Of a DNA stretch of 41,330 nucleotides, positions 36,280-41,330 are shown piece after piece. The translations under genes and the position numbers were made by a program. Each line of letters opens with the position of its first letter. The first letter of the stretch is position 1. The DNA is from a virus. The stretch spans positions 1-41,330 of the IMG/VR virus record IMGVR_UViG_3300043446_001780. One strand, given 5' to 3'. The notes beneath the pieces are model-generated. The model had not been told where the DNA came from. It ran no database searches and worked only from the letters and a program-made list of their open reading frames with translations.

Positions 36280-37275
36280 CTACACCGATTTCTTAACACC
36301 GATCACCGGGAAGCGATCACTGGCCCGCGCGGCGTCAGGCACGCTGACGTGTTTGTAACGCTCTGCCGCCGCCAGCGACTTCCACGCGCCGGTCGCCACC
36401 AGACCGGATGTGTCCAGCCCGCCATAGCGGTGCAAGTAGGTGCCGAATGTGTGGCGGAAGGCGTGAAAGCGCGTGCCGTCCGGGATCATCACGCCGACCG
36501 CGTCAGAGACAGCCTTGAGGCGGTCGTTGAACTTGCTGCCCTTGTGAAAGCGGAACAGTCGTCCCGTCCGGTCAAAACCGCGCGGGTGGTTCGCCAGCGC
36601 CGCCACCAACGCCGGCGGCAGATGCACGCGCCTTGGTTCGCCGTTCTTGGTCTTTCCAATGAATGCCGAGGCATGCTGTAGTTCGACATCATCCACACGC
36701 ACCGACAGCCCTTCGCTGACTCGGCAGCCGGTGTAGAACAGGAAGGTCAGGAACAGCCCAAACTCAGCGTCGCCGGCATAGGCATGGTTGATGATGGCCT
36801 CGACCTGTTCCGGCAGGAAAAAGAACTCCCTTCGCGCGCCATTGGCTCCTTTCGGGCGCTTCAGCCGGATCTCGACGTCGGAATGACGCAGGATGGCCGA
36901 CATCGGCGTGAACACCTGCCGGTTGCGTGTGCAGGGTTTCGCATTTGGATAGAGCGCGAAGGACGCATCCTCGATCGCCTGTCTGGTGATCTCGGCAAGC
37001 GGCTTGTCGCCAAAATAGGTCACCAGCTTGTCGATAAATTTCTTGTCTTTGCCGACGTCGCGCGTATAGCGATGGACCGCGTCAAGGAACGTCGGCCCTA
37101 GCTTTTTTTGAAAGCGACCACGTTCGATGTCGTCGATACGCGCTTTGAGGACTTTGGCCGCGACGGCTCGCGTAGCAGCTCGCGTACTCTCATTAACTTT
37201 GACGCCGAGGTAAGTTCCTCGAATTCGCCAGTAGGGCGAGAGCCCTTCTCTTGGTGGCACAAGTTTGATTGGCAT
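36280..37275 (-). CDS. int: Tyrosine site-specific recombinase, phage integrase (331 aa)
   Basis: N-terminal arm and core-binding part (MPIKLVPPREGLSPYWRIRG; RGRFQKKLGPTFLDAVHRYT), then catalytic domain: Arg185 (YTGCRVSEGL), a lysine in GKTKNGEPRRVHL (208-220), HAFRHTFG (His271, Arg274), Trp298 (TGAWKS) and nucleophile Tyr307 (AAERYKHV). All residues needed are present. It inserts the phage at a tRNA-Thr gene through the attP core lying 60 bases beyond its stop. The first 178 bases overlap the 3' part of the excisionase frame. The N-terminal sequence is typical, so the start is credible. Confidence 0.95.
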   Translation of the reverse strand: MPIKLVPPREGLSPYWRIRGTYLGVKVNESTRAATRAVAAKVLKARIDDIERGRFQKKLGPTFLDAVHRYTRDVGKDKKFIDKLVTYFGDKPLAEITRQAIEDASFALYPNAKPCTRNRQVFTPMSAILRHSDVEIRLKRPKGANGARREFFFLPEQVEAIINHAYAGDAEFGLFLTFLFYTGCRVSEGLSVRVDDVELQHASAFIGKTKNGEPRRVHLPPALVAALANHPRGFDRTGRLFRFHKGSKFNDRLKAVSDAVGVMIPDGTRFHAFRHTFGTYLHRYGGLDTSGLVATGAWKSLAAAERYKHVSVPDAARASDRFPVIGVKKSV

Positions 37276-37442
37276 TTCGGTAGGCTCCAGTAGATTTGTT
37301 GCACCTCGGCCGCGCTGAAGATGCGCCGCCGCCCGGCCATTCTGCCAAGGTCTTTCCCGCGTATAAAGCTAAACAGCCAGCTCCGGCTCACCTTCAGCTT
37401 CTGCGCAACCTCGGCGATGGTGTAGAACTCAGGAGCCACCAT
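37098..37442 (-). CDS. xis: Excisionase-like HTH protein (up to 114 aa)
   Basis: ATG at 37442 (or GTG at 37439) follows AGGAGG. Residues 5-60 are a MerR/excisionase-type winged helix: YTIAEVAQKLKVSRSWLFSF, IRGKDLGRMAGRRRIFSAAE with VQQIYW. The rest (about 55 residues) overlaps the integrase N-terminus in another frame and is low in features, so the functional domain is the N-terminal half. Position directly upstream of int fits an excision factor; control of transcription is an alternative role. Confidence 0.78.
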   Translation of the reverse strand: MVAPEFYTIAEVAQKLKVSRSWLFSFIRGKDLGRMAGRRRIFSAAEVQQIYWSLPKCQSNLCHQEKGSRPTGEFEELTSASKLMRVRELLREPSRPKSSKRVSTTSNVVAFKKS

Positions 37443-38037
37443 CGCCTCCTGTCTCATCCAGCACGGCGTCGATGGAGGCGATAGTTATTTCTATTATCCC
37501 TGCCGGATTTCCATATTTACATGCCGTCAATGCGTATTTTAGTTCTTTACTTGTTTTCTCCAGCGCCTCGCGCAGCTTGGCTACGCGCTTTCGCTCGGCA
37601 ACAGCATTGCCACGCAGCACAGTGTTCGCCTGTGATATCTTTTCAAACCGCTCACGCTCGGCGGCTGCGTCACAGCGCAGCAAGGCATTCTCCTGCGATA
37701 GCTTCTCTATCCGCTTCCGCTCGGCGGCAAGTTCGGAAAAGTGCTGGGCAATCTGTGCCGCGCTCATGTCACTCATCCCCGCCCCTGTCTCTTTCAGCAC
37801 GGCGTCGACGGCGGCGATGGCGTCGCGGGCGCGGCGTAAGTCGACAAAAGGCTCCAACGCCTTCCGTGTCAATTTCAGCGCCTTTCGTGCCTCCTTGTGC
37901 CAAACACGCTCGGCGGCGAGTTCGGCGCGGAGGCGTTCGATACAGTCGGCGGCTTCTGTGTGAAGTTCCGCCGTGCCGGGATACTCGTCTTCCAGACGCG
38001 CTGCTTCGCGCAGTTCTTCCACGATGTCGTCACTCAT
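37429..38037 (-). CDS. Coiled-coil protein, fused tandem copy (202 aa)
   Basis: Starts MSDDIVEELREAARLEDEYP. Residues 25-85 (TEAADCIERLRAELAAERVW...DAVLKETGAG) and 90-202 (MSDMSAAQIAQHFSELAAER, KRIEKLSQENALLRCDAAAE then RERFEKISQANTVLRGNAVA) look like two once-separate proteins: the join GAG-MSD resembles a stop-start junction without the stop. The heptad pattern indicates long coiled coils. It shares ELAAERxRxEKLSQENAxLR and the DAVLKETG end with the next gene upstream. Function unknown. The stop overlaps xis. Confidence 0.65.
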   Translation of the reverse strand: MSDDIVEELREAARLEDEYPGTAELHTEAADCIERLRAELAAERVWHKEARKALKLTRKALEPFVDLRRARDAIAAVDAVLKETGAGMSDMSAAQIAQHFSELAAERKRIEKLSQENALLRCDAAAERERFEKISQANTVLRGNAVAERKRVAKLREALEKTSKELKYALTACKYGNPAGIIEITIASIDAVLDETGGDGGS

Positions 38038-38542
38038 CCCCGCCCCCTGTCTCTTTCAGCACGGCGCGGGCGCGGCGTAGGTCGCCTAGTTGCACAGACA
38101 CCTCAATGCCGCTGGCGTCGTCCCAATTGTCGCTGTAGTTATCCTGCGCAAACGGCTCCAGCGCCTCGCGCAACTCACGCTTATCCATCTCAAGTCCAAT
38201 GACGGTATATTTCAGTGTCTCGACTTGCTCCCTTTCACCGGCAGCATCGCAGCGCAGCACGGCGTTCTCTTGAGATAGCTTCTCCACGCGCTCACGCTCG
38301 GCGGCGAGTTCGGCCTGATATTCCTCGCACGTTTTCATCAGCGACAAGTTGGCCTTCCCGCCGAGCGTCAGGGCGCGATGGGTTTCCTCTAGTTCGGCGC
38401 GGAGGCGTTCGATTTCGTCCCGCAACGCTCTTCCAGATTGCACCCACAAGTCTCGCTCTTCCTGCTCATGGGAGAGTTCGGCGCGGGGGCGAGCGTTCTC
38501 CATAGCAGCCGCACGAAGCCGCTTTTCATTGTCATCAATCAT
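38030..38542 (-). CDS. Coiled-coil protein, paralogue of the neighbour (170 aa)
   Basis: Begins MIDDNEKRLRAAAMENARPR and continues with EIERLRAELEETHRAL, ELAAERERVEKLSQENAVLR then CDAAGEREQVETLK, REALEPFAQDNYSDNWDDAS and LGDLRRARAVLKETGGGDE. Nearly all helix with heptads. The segments ELAAER...LR and RRAR...LKETG recur in the downstream gene, and the underlying DNA is also nearly identical. Reminiscent of Ead/Ea22-type accessory proteins of leftward operons, but this is not proven. Confidence 0.65.
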   Translation of the reverse strand: MIDDNEKRLRAAAMENARPRAELSHEQEERDLWVQSGRALRDEIERLRAELEETHRALTLGGKANLSLMKTCEEYQAELAAERERVEKLSQENAVLRCDAAGEREQVETLKYTVIGLEMDKRELREALEPFAQDNYSDNWDDASGIEVSVQLGDLRRARAVLKETGGGDE

Positions 38543-38753
38543 CAGCGCCCTCCCTCACCGTCAGCATCAGCCGCAGATCCAACACCTCAGCAACAACAGC
38601 CACCATTGAGAAAATCGGCTTGCTCTCTCCGGTCTCCATCGCGCCGATCGTCCTCTCGCTGTAGCCAGCGCGCCGCGCCAGTTCGCGGATACTCATGCCT
38701 TGGCGCAGCCGCTCGTCGCGCAGCCGACTGATAATCGGATGCGTGTTCCTCAT
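38535..38753 (-). CDS. XRE-family helix-turn-helix regulator (72 aa)
   Basis: The whole protein is one HTH domain: ISRLRDERLRQGMSIRELAR, RAGYSERTIGAMETGESKP, then VAEVLDLRLML, the classical lambda repressor-like fold with recognition helix SERTIGAME. Too short for a peptidase or oligomerisation domain. As a second regulator in the leftward operon it may tune late-early or lysogeny genes. Overlaps both neighbours by a few bases. Confidence 0.82.
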   Translation of the reverse strand: MRNTHPIISRLRDERLRQGMSIRELARRAGYSERTIGAMETGESKPIFSMVAVVAEVLDLRLMLTVREGADD

Positions 38754-39052
38754 CCGACGTCCTCGGCCATCTCCAGCGCCTCAAGCACGTCCACCGGCTG
38801 CGGCTCCTTGGCGCGACGCACGCGGATTTTTACGGGCGCTTCAAGCTGGCGCGGCGTTTCCTGCGGCTCGCTTTTGCCGTCAAGCATGCCGGCCATGCGG
38901 CCCGTCAGATACTTGCTGGCTTCGTCCAAATTGCCGCCAAACACCAAGCGGCTGTCGGGCGTGCCGTATTCAGTGTCGAGCACGGTCTCATAGCAAATAA
39001 GCCCGCCGTCCTGGCCGGCGTAGATGGTGAGCTGAATGGTTGGGTTGTTCAT
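38750..39052 (-). CDS. Early protein of unknown function (100 aa)
   Basis: A perfect AGGAGG ribosome site before the ATG at 39052 decides this start over the longer upstream reading. MNNPTIQLTIYAGQDGGLIC, YGTPDSRLVFGGNLDEASKY, and the C-terminus with LEAPVKIRVRRAKEPQPVDV. Beta-rich N-terminal part and charged tail. No family recognised. Confidence 0.6.
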   Translation of the reverse strand: MNNPTIQLTIYAGQDGGLICYETVLDTEYGTPDSRLVFGGNLDEASKYLTGRMAGMLDGKSEPQETPRQLEAPVKIRVRRAKEPQPVDVLEALEMAEDVG

Positions 39053-39225
39053 CAGTAAATCCTCCTGTTTCCATATCCAATGGTGGTTTTGACACGCCGC
39101 CCCGGCGTGATGACCGGCTTGCGCAGGGCGACAATCGCCGCCGCCGGCACCAGGACGGCGACATAGGCGACGACAAACAAGGCAAACAGCATGAGCTGCA
39201 GGGCGGTGCTGATGGCGCGCATCAT
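39052..39225 (-). CDS. Small membrane protein (57 aa)
   Basis: Starts ATG-ATG at 39225, overlapping the DUF6378 stop. MMRAISTALQLMLFALFVVA, then YVAVLVPAAAIVALRKPV, gives one long or two short membrane helices, followed by a basic tail (PGRRVKTTIGYGNRRIY). Positive charges after the helix predict a cytoplasmic C-terminus. The stop overlaps the next ATG. Function unknown. Confidence 0.55.
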   Translation of the reverse strand: MMRAISTALQLMLFALFVVAYVAVLVPAAAIVALRKPVITPGRRVKTTIGYGNRRIY

Positions 39226-39482
39226 TCGGCTCCAATCAGCTCAGCGGCGAAACAAATGTAGGCGATGGCGTCTAGGTAATTGTCACGCTTGGACGGGCTT
39301 GCCGACATGCGGGCAAGTTTCACGCTCGCCAGTATCATAGCGACCTCGTAGGCCCCGACGTCGATGCCGGCTGCCTTGGCGGTGTTTGCTGCGCGCTGGA
39401 AATTGTCCTCGATGCCACCGTAGGACTTCCCGCGCTCGCCAATGATGTCTTTGACCTCGTCCAGCACTTTGTTTGGGTTCAT
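39222..39482 (-). CDS. DUF6378-domain protein (86 aa)
   Basis: ERGKSYGGIEDNFQRAANTA, EVAMILASVKLARMSASPSK and RDNYLDAIAYICFAAEL are the conserved pattern of DUF6378, a small all-helical domain widely found in phages and resembling MazG-type nucleotide-binding helices. A role in nucleotide metabolism has been suggested by that resemblance but is not established. Length matches the domain exactly. Confidence 0.82.
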   Translation of the reverse strand: MNPNKVLDEVKDIIGERGKSYGGIEDNFQRAANTAKAAGIDVGAYEVAMILASVKLARMSASPSKRDNYLDAIAYICFAAELIGAE

Positions 39483-39862
39483 CGAAATAGGTCCTTCGGT
39501 GGCAGCGGCTTTTTGAGAAACCGCTTTGTCTTCTCGCGCTTGGGAAACCCGCGCGATACGATGCGCGGGCCTTTTTCACTCTTGATACCCAGATGCGCCC
39601 GCTTCACCCGTTTGGCCTTGGCGATGGCGCGCATGTCGTCTTTGTCTTTGGCCTCGGCGCACTTCTCATGCACCGGCGCCCGGTTCTCCATGTCGTTACT
39701 GCCGCCAAGGGCCAGCGGAATTAAATGCTCGTCCCGCCACCTATCGCCGGCCCTGATGTAGGCGCCGCAGATGCCGCAAATGCCCTTGTGCGCCTCAAAC
39801 AGTTTCAGCCGCTGTGTAGGCGTCAGGTTCTTCCTCGGCGTCGTGCCCACGTCTATCGTCAC
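39479..39862 (-). CDS. HNH endonuclease (about 127 aa)
   Basis: Zinc finger-like CGICG and HNH core: GICGICGAYIRAGDRWRDEH, LIPLALGGSNDMENRAPVHE followed by KCAEAKDKDD. The basic C-terminus (PKREKTKRFLKKPLPPKDLF) probably binds DNA. The frame opens upstream to 39898; I favour the GTG at 39862 (VTIDVGTTPRKNLTPTQRLK) because conserved sequence begins there, still overlapping ninB by 68 bases. HNH proteins next to NinB are frequent in phages and act as recombination or packaging nucleases rather than homing elements. Confidence 0.8.
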   Translation of the reverse strand: MTIDVGTTPRKNLTPTQRLKLFEAHKGICGICGAYIRAGDRWRDEHLIPLALGGSNDMENRAPVHEKCAEAKDKDDMRAIAKAKRVKRAHLGIKSEKGPRIVSRGFPKREKTKRFLKKPLPPKDLFR

Positions 39863-40229
39863 CAAACACCACCCCGCGCTCTGCCCCGAATGCCTCAATG
39901 AGCGTCATCAGTTCGCCCATCTCGGCCTTGCTCATGTCGCTGGTCCGCATGCCCAGCGGGACGAAACCGCCATCAAGCCCTGGCACGACATGCGCCTTGC
40001 GGAGAGACGCCGTGAAAACGTCTTTCCAATCTTCCGGCGTGAGCTTCTGGCCATACCAATCGACCTGACTGGCGACCTCAGTCAGCATCGCCCACATTCT
40101 GTCATTCTGCGGCAGCGTCCGACGCGGAGCCTTGAACTCGAGCCGGCTGCCGACCGGCGCTTGACGCACCCAGCGGCACGCCCTGTCCCGGTCAGCTATC
40201 GTTCTCAATGTCAGAAGAGCCCGGCTCAT
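39795..40229 (-). CDS. ninB: NinB/Orf recombination mediator (144 aa)
   Basis: The sequence EFKAPRRTLPQNDRMWAMLT, VASQVDWYGQKLTPEDWKDV, FTASLRKAHVVPGLDGGFV, MSKAEMGELMTLIEAFGAER is the full NinB pattern (R-x-L-P-Q-N-x-x-x-W ... LTPEDWKD). NinB of lambda (Orf) is a single-strand DNA-binding mediator that helps load recombinase in place of host RecFOR. Fits next to ERF and YqaJ here. Confidence 0.92.
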   Translation of the reverse strand: MSRALLTLRTIADRDRACRWVRQAPVGSRLEFKAPRRTLPQNDRMWAMLTEVASQVDWYGQKLTPEDWKDVFTASLRKAHVVPGLDGGFVPLGMRTSDMSKAEMGELMTLIEAFGAERGVVFGDDRRGHDAEEEPDAYTAAETV

Positions 40230-40269
40230 CAGTCACCCGGATGGAATGCTCGGCTGCGTAACATCCCGC

Positions 40270-40512
40270 TCAAAACGGGACGCTGTCTCCGAAAGGGTCG
40301 GAGCCGCCGGCAGCCTCCTTGCGGGCCGTCTTCTCCTTGGTGCGGAAGCTGAAGAACTTGCCCTTGGCTCCTTCGCGCACCCAGGCGTCTACGAAGTATT
40401 CTTTGCCGTCCGCGTCCATGTAGGAGCCGGTGTAGTCAGGATGGCGGTCCTCGGACTTGCGGTCGTTCTTGAACAGGACGCCACGGCTGCGGTTGTCAAA
40501 TTCCTTCGTCAT
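40270..40512 (-). CDS. DUF736-like protein with SSB-type acidic tail (80 aa)
   Basis: MTKEFDNRSRGVLFKNDRKS, HPDYTGSYMDADGKEYFVDA, then W-x-x-x-G-x-x-G-K-F-F-S-F-R: a small beta-barrel-like pattern similar to DUF736. It ends DPFGDSVPF, like the D-x-x-P-F tail by which SSB proteins recruit repair enzymes. Located between NinB and the ERF annealing protein, a single-strand DNA-binding role is plausible but unproven. ATG overlaps the ERF stop (TAATG). Confidence 0.7.
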   Translation of the reverse strand: MTKEFDNRSRGVLFKNDRKSEDRHPDYTGSYMDADGKEYFVDAWVREGAKGKFFSFRTKEKTARKEAAGGSDPFGDSVPF

Positions 40513-41144
40513 TAAGCTGCTTCCTTCTTGCTCTGCAGGGTTTCACTGTGGGCTTTGAACGCAGCGCGGACAGCGTCGCTATCTGCCTTCTGCATCCGGT
40601 TAATTCCTTCGGCGTTGTCGACGCCCCACTTGTCGAGATCGGCTTTGGTCTTCGCCATTTTCAGTGCGCTGATGAAAAGATCGCGCTCCTCGCTGTAATC
40701 CGGTTTGGCAGGTTCTTCGGCTTTTTTAGCCTCACGCTTCGGAGCAGGCGTCGGCGTCTTGTTCGCCTCATTGCCGTCGTCGTCATCTTCGCCGGCAATG
40801 CCGACAAGCGAGAACAGGCTGTAGCGGCGCGCATACGTCAGGGCGCTGCCAAGATCCTGCGGCTTGGCGGGGAAACGACAGACGGGATATTCAGCTTCGA
40901 TCCACTGGCCCTTGCAAGAAAGGCGCGTGTCCAGCATAAGGATGTCGCCTTCTACGCGCGTCGCCTGCGTGACGCTGATGCCGGCCTTCGACAGCACCGG
41001 GCGAACAACATTCAGCCCGTCGCCGAGCGTCGTGTAGCTGTTTCCAAAATGAGAGTTTTTGGCGGCGTTGACCGGGTTTTGCAGCTCTCCCTGCCCAATC
41101 GCCATTTGTGTGTCGATGATGTCAGTCTGTTCGCTTGTCCGCAT
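40512..41144 (-). CDS. erf: ERF-family single-strand annealing protein (210 aa)
   Basis: NPVNAAKNSHFGNSYTTLGD, LNVVRPVLSKAGISVTQ, LGSALTYARRYSLFSLVGIA followed by GEDDDDGN are the signature of the ERF superfamily (P22 Erf-like). The region after residue 130 is a charged linker (APKREAKKAEEPAKPDYSEE) and a helical C-terminal part. It anneals complementary single strands made by the exonuclease and circularises or repairs phage DNA. Its ATG overlaps the stop of the exonuclease (TAATG). Confidence 0.92.
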   Translation of the reverse strand: MRTSEQTDIIDTQMAIGQGELQNPVNAAKNSHFGNSYTTLGDGLNVVRPVLSKAGISVTQATRVEGDILMLDTRLSCKGQWIEAEYPVCRFPAKPQDLGSALTYARRYSLFSLVGIAGEDDDDGNEANKTPTPAPKREAKKAEEPAKPDYSEERDLFISALKMAKTKADLDKWGVDNAEGINRMQKADSDAVRAAFKAHSETLQSKKEAA

Positions 41145-41330
41145 TACTTGCTCTCCGAGATTGAAAGATTACCGGCCTTGTTGCGCTTGACGATCACGCC
41201 GTGCCCGCTGGCCTCGATGACGTCAGCGGCGACTAGCTCCTTGATGCCCTTGGTGGCGGTCTCAAACGTCTTCGCGTAGCCCTTCGTCTTGAGCCACTTG
41301 TCGGCGTGATCCGCCCATTCGTTGCTGCCA
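41144..41330 (-). CDS. YqaJ-type exonuclease, C-terminal end (enters at right edge)
   Basis: The frame is open to the edge and ends at TAA (41146-41144). It reads GSNEWADHADKWLKTKGYAK, TFETATKGIKELVAADVIEA, SGHGVIVKRNKAGNLSISES, the conserved C-terminus of the phage YqaJ exonuclease whose first two parts lie at 574-1. Upstream sequence is missing from the window: direct joining of 1 to 41330 gives a frame mismatch, so a short linker is absent. Together with ERF it forms a two-component recombination pair. Confidence 0.85.
   Translation of the reverse strand, partial: GSNEWADHADKWLKTKGYAKTFETATKGIKELVAADVIEASGHGVIVKRNKAGNLSISESK

Noticed and set aside
1-41330. Integrated prophage with host flanks
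   Set aside because: No host-like genes at either edge, the attP is whole and internal, and both edges belong to the same exonuclease gene.

Overview
The window reads as an almost complete genome of a temperate, short-tailed (podovirus-type) phage, or an excised or circularised prophage, of an alphaproteobacterium. Alphaproteobacterial signs are a GcrA-type regulator, a DUF6456-like protein and generally high GC. Phage signs are a LexA-type repressor facing a Cro-like gene, a tyrosine integrase beside a tRNA-Thr 3'-end fragment, a full terminase-portal-scaffold-capsid-adaptor-tail module related to SU10-type podophages, and a lysis cassette with nested spanins. The two window edges fall in the same gene: a YqaJ-type exonuclease runs off the left edge and its C-terminus enters at the right edge. 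The map is therefore best read as a circle cut inside that gene, probably with a short stretch missing at the join.

Layout. (1) Positions 1-1575 and 36280-41330, read together, form one long leftward early operon: small proteins, exonuclease, ERF annealing protein, an SSB-tail-like protein, NinB, HNH, DUF6378, small regulators, coiled-coil proteins, Xis and Int. It starts at a strong promoter near 1607-1636. (2) Positions 1640-2885 hold a gene-poor structured stretch, the repressor and the control region. A 17-bp sequence, GATTGCGAAAACCTCAA, is identical in both early promoters and is the likely operator. (3) Positions 2886-8354 are rightward early and middle genes: Cro-like protein, small regulators, a ParB-methyltransferase fusion joined to a putative PD-(D/E)XK nuclease, a RusA resolvase, GcrA, a DUF6456-like protein and a secreted repeat protein. 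(4) Positions 8478-34109 are DNA packaging, head, tail and ejection genes, with an HNH endonuclease after the capsid gene. (5) Positions 34110-36027 hold a gene-free control region, endolysin, holin candidates and spanins, followed by a terminator. (6) Positions 36060-36280 hold the probable attP.

How it works together. The repressor carries the Ala-Gly cleavage site and Ser/Lys dyad of SOS-cleavable repressors and probably silences both early promoters through the shared operator. The leftward operon supplies recombination and integration/excision. The rightward operon supplies DNA modification, junction resolution and control genes, then virion and lysis proteins. Two genes are split by single-base frame changes: the exonuclease at about 270 and a putative virion protein at about 10360. 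These are either real (programmed or decayed) or sequence errors. The least conventional parts are the ParB-methyltransferase/nuclease pair, the twin 12-bp palindromes at 6996 and 7072, the gene-free structured region 1640-2100, and the duplicated coiled-coil genes beside xis.
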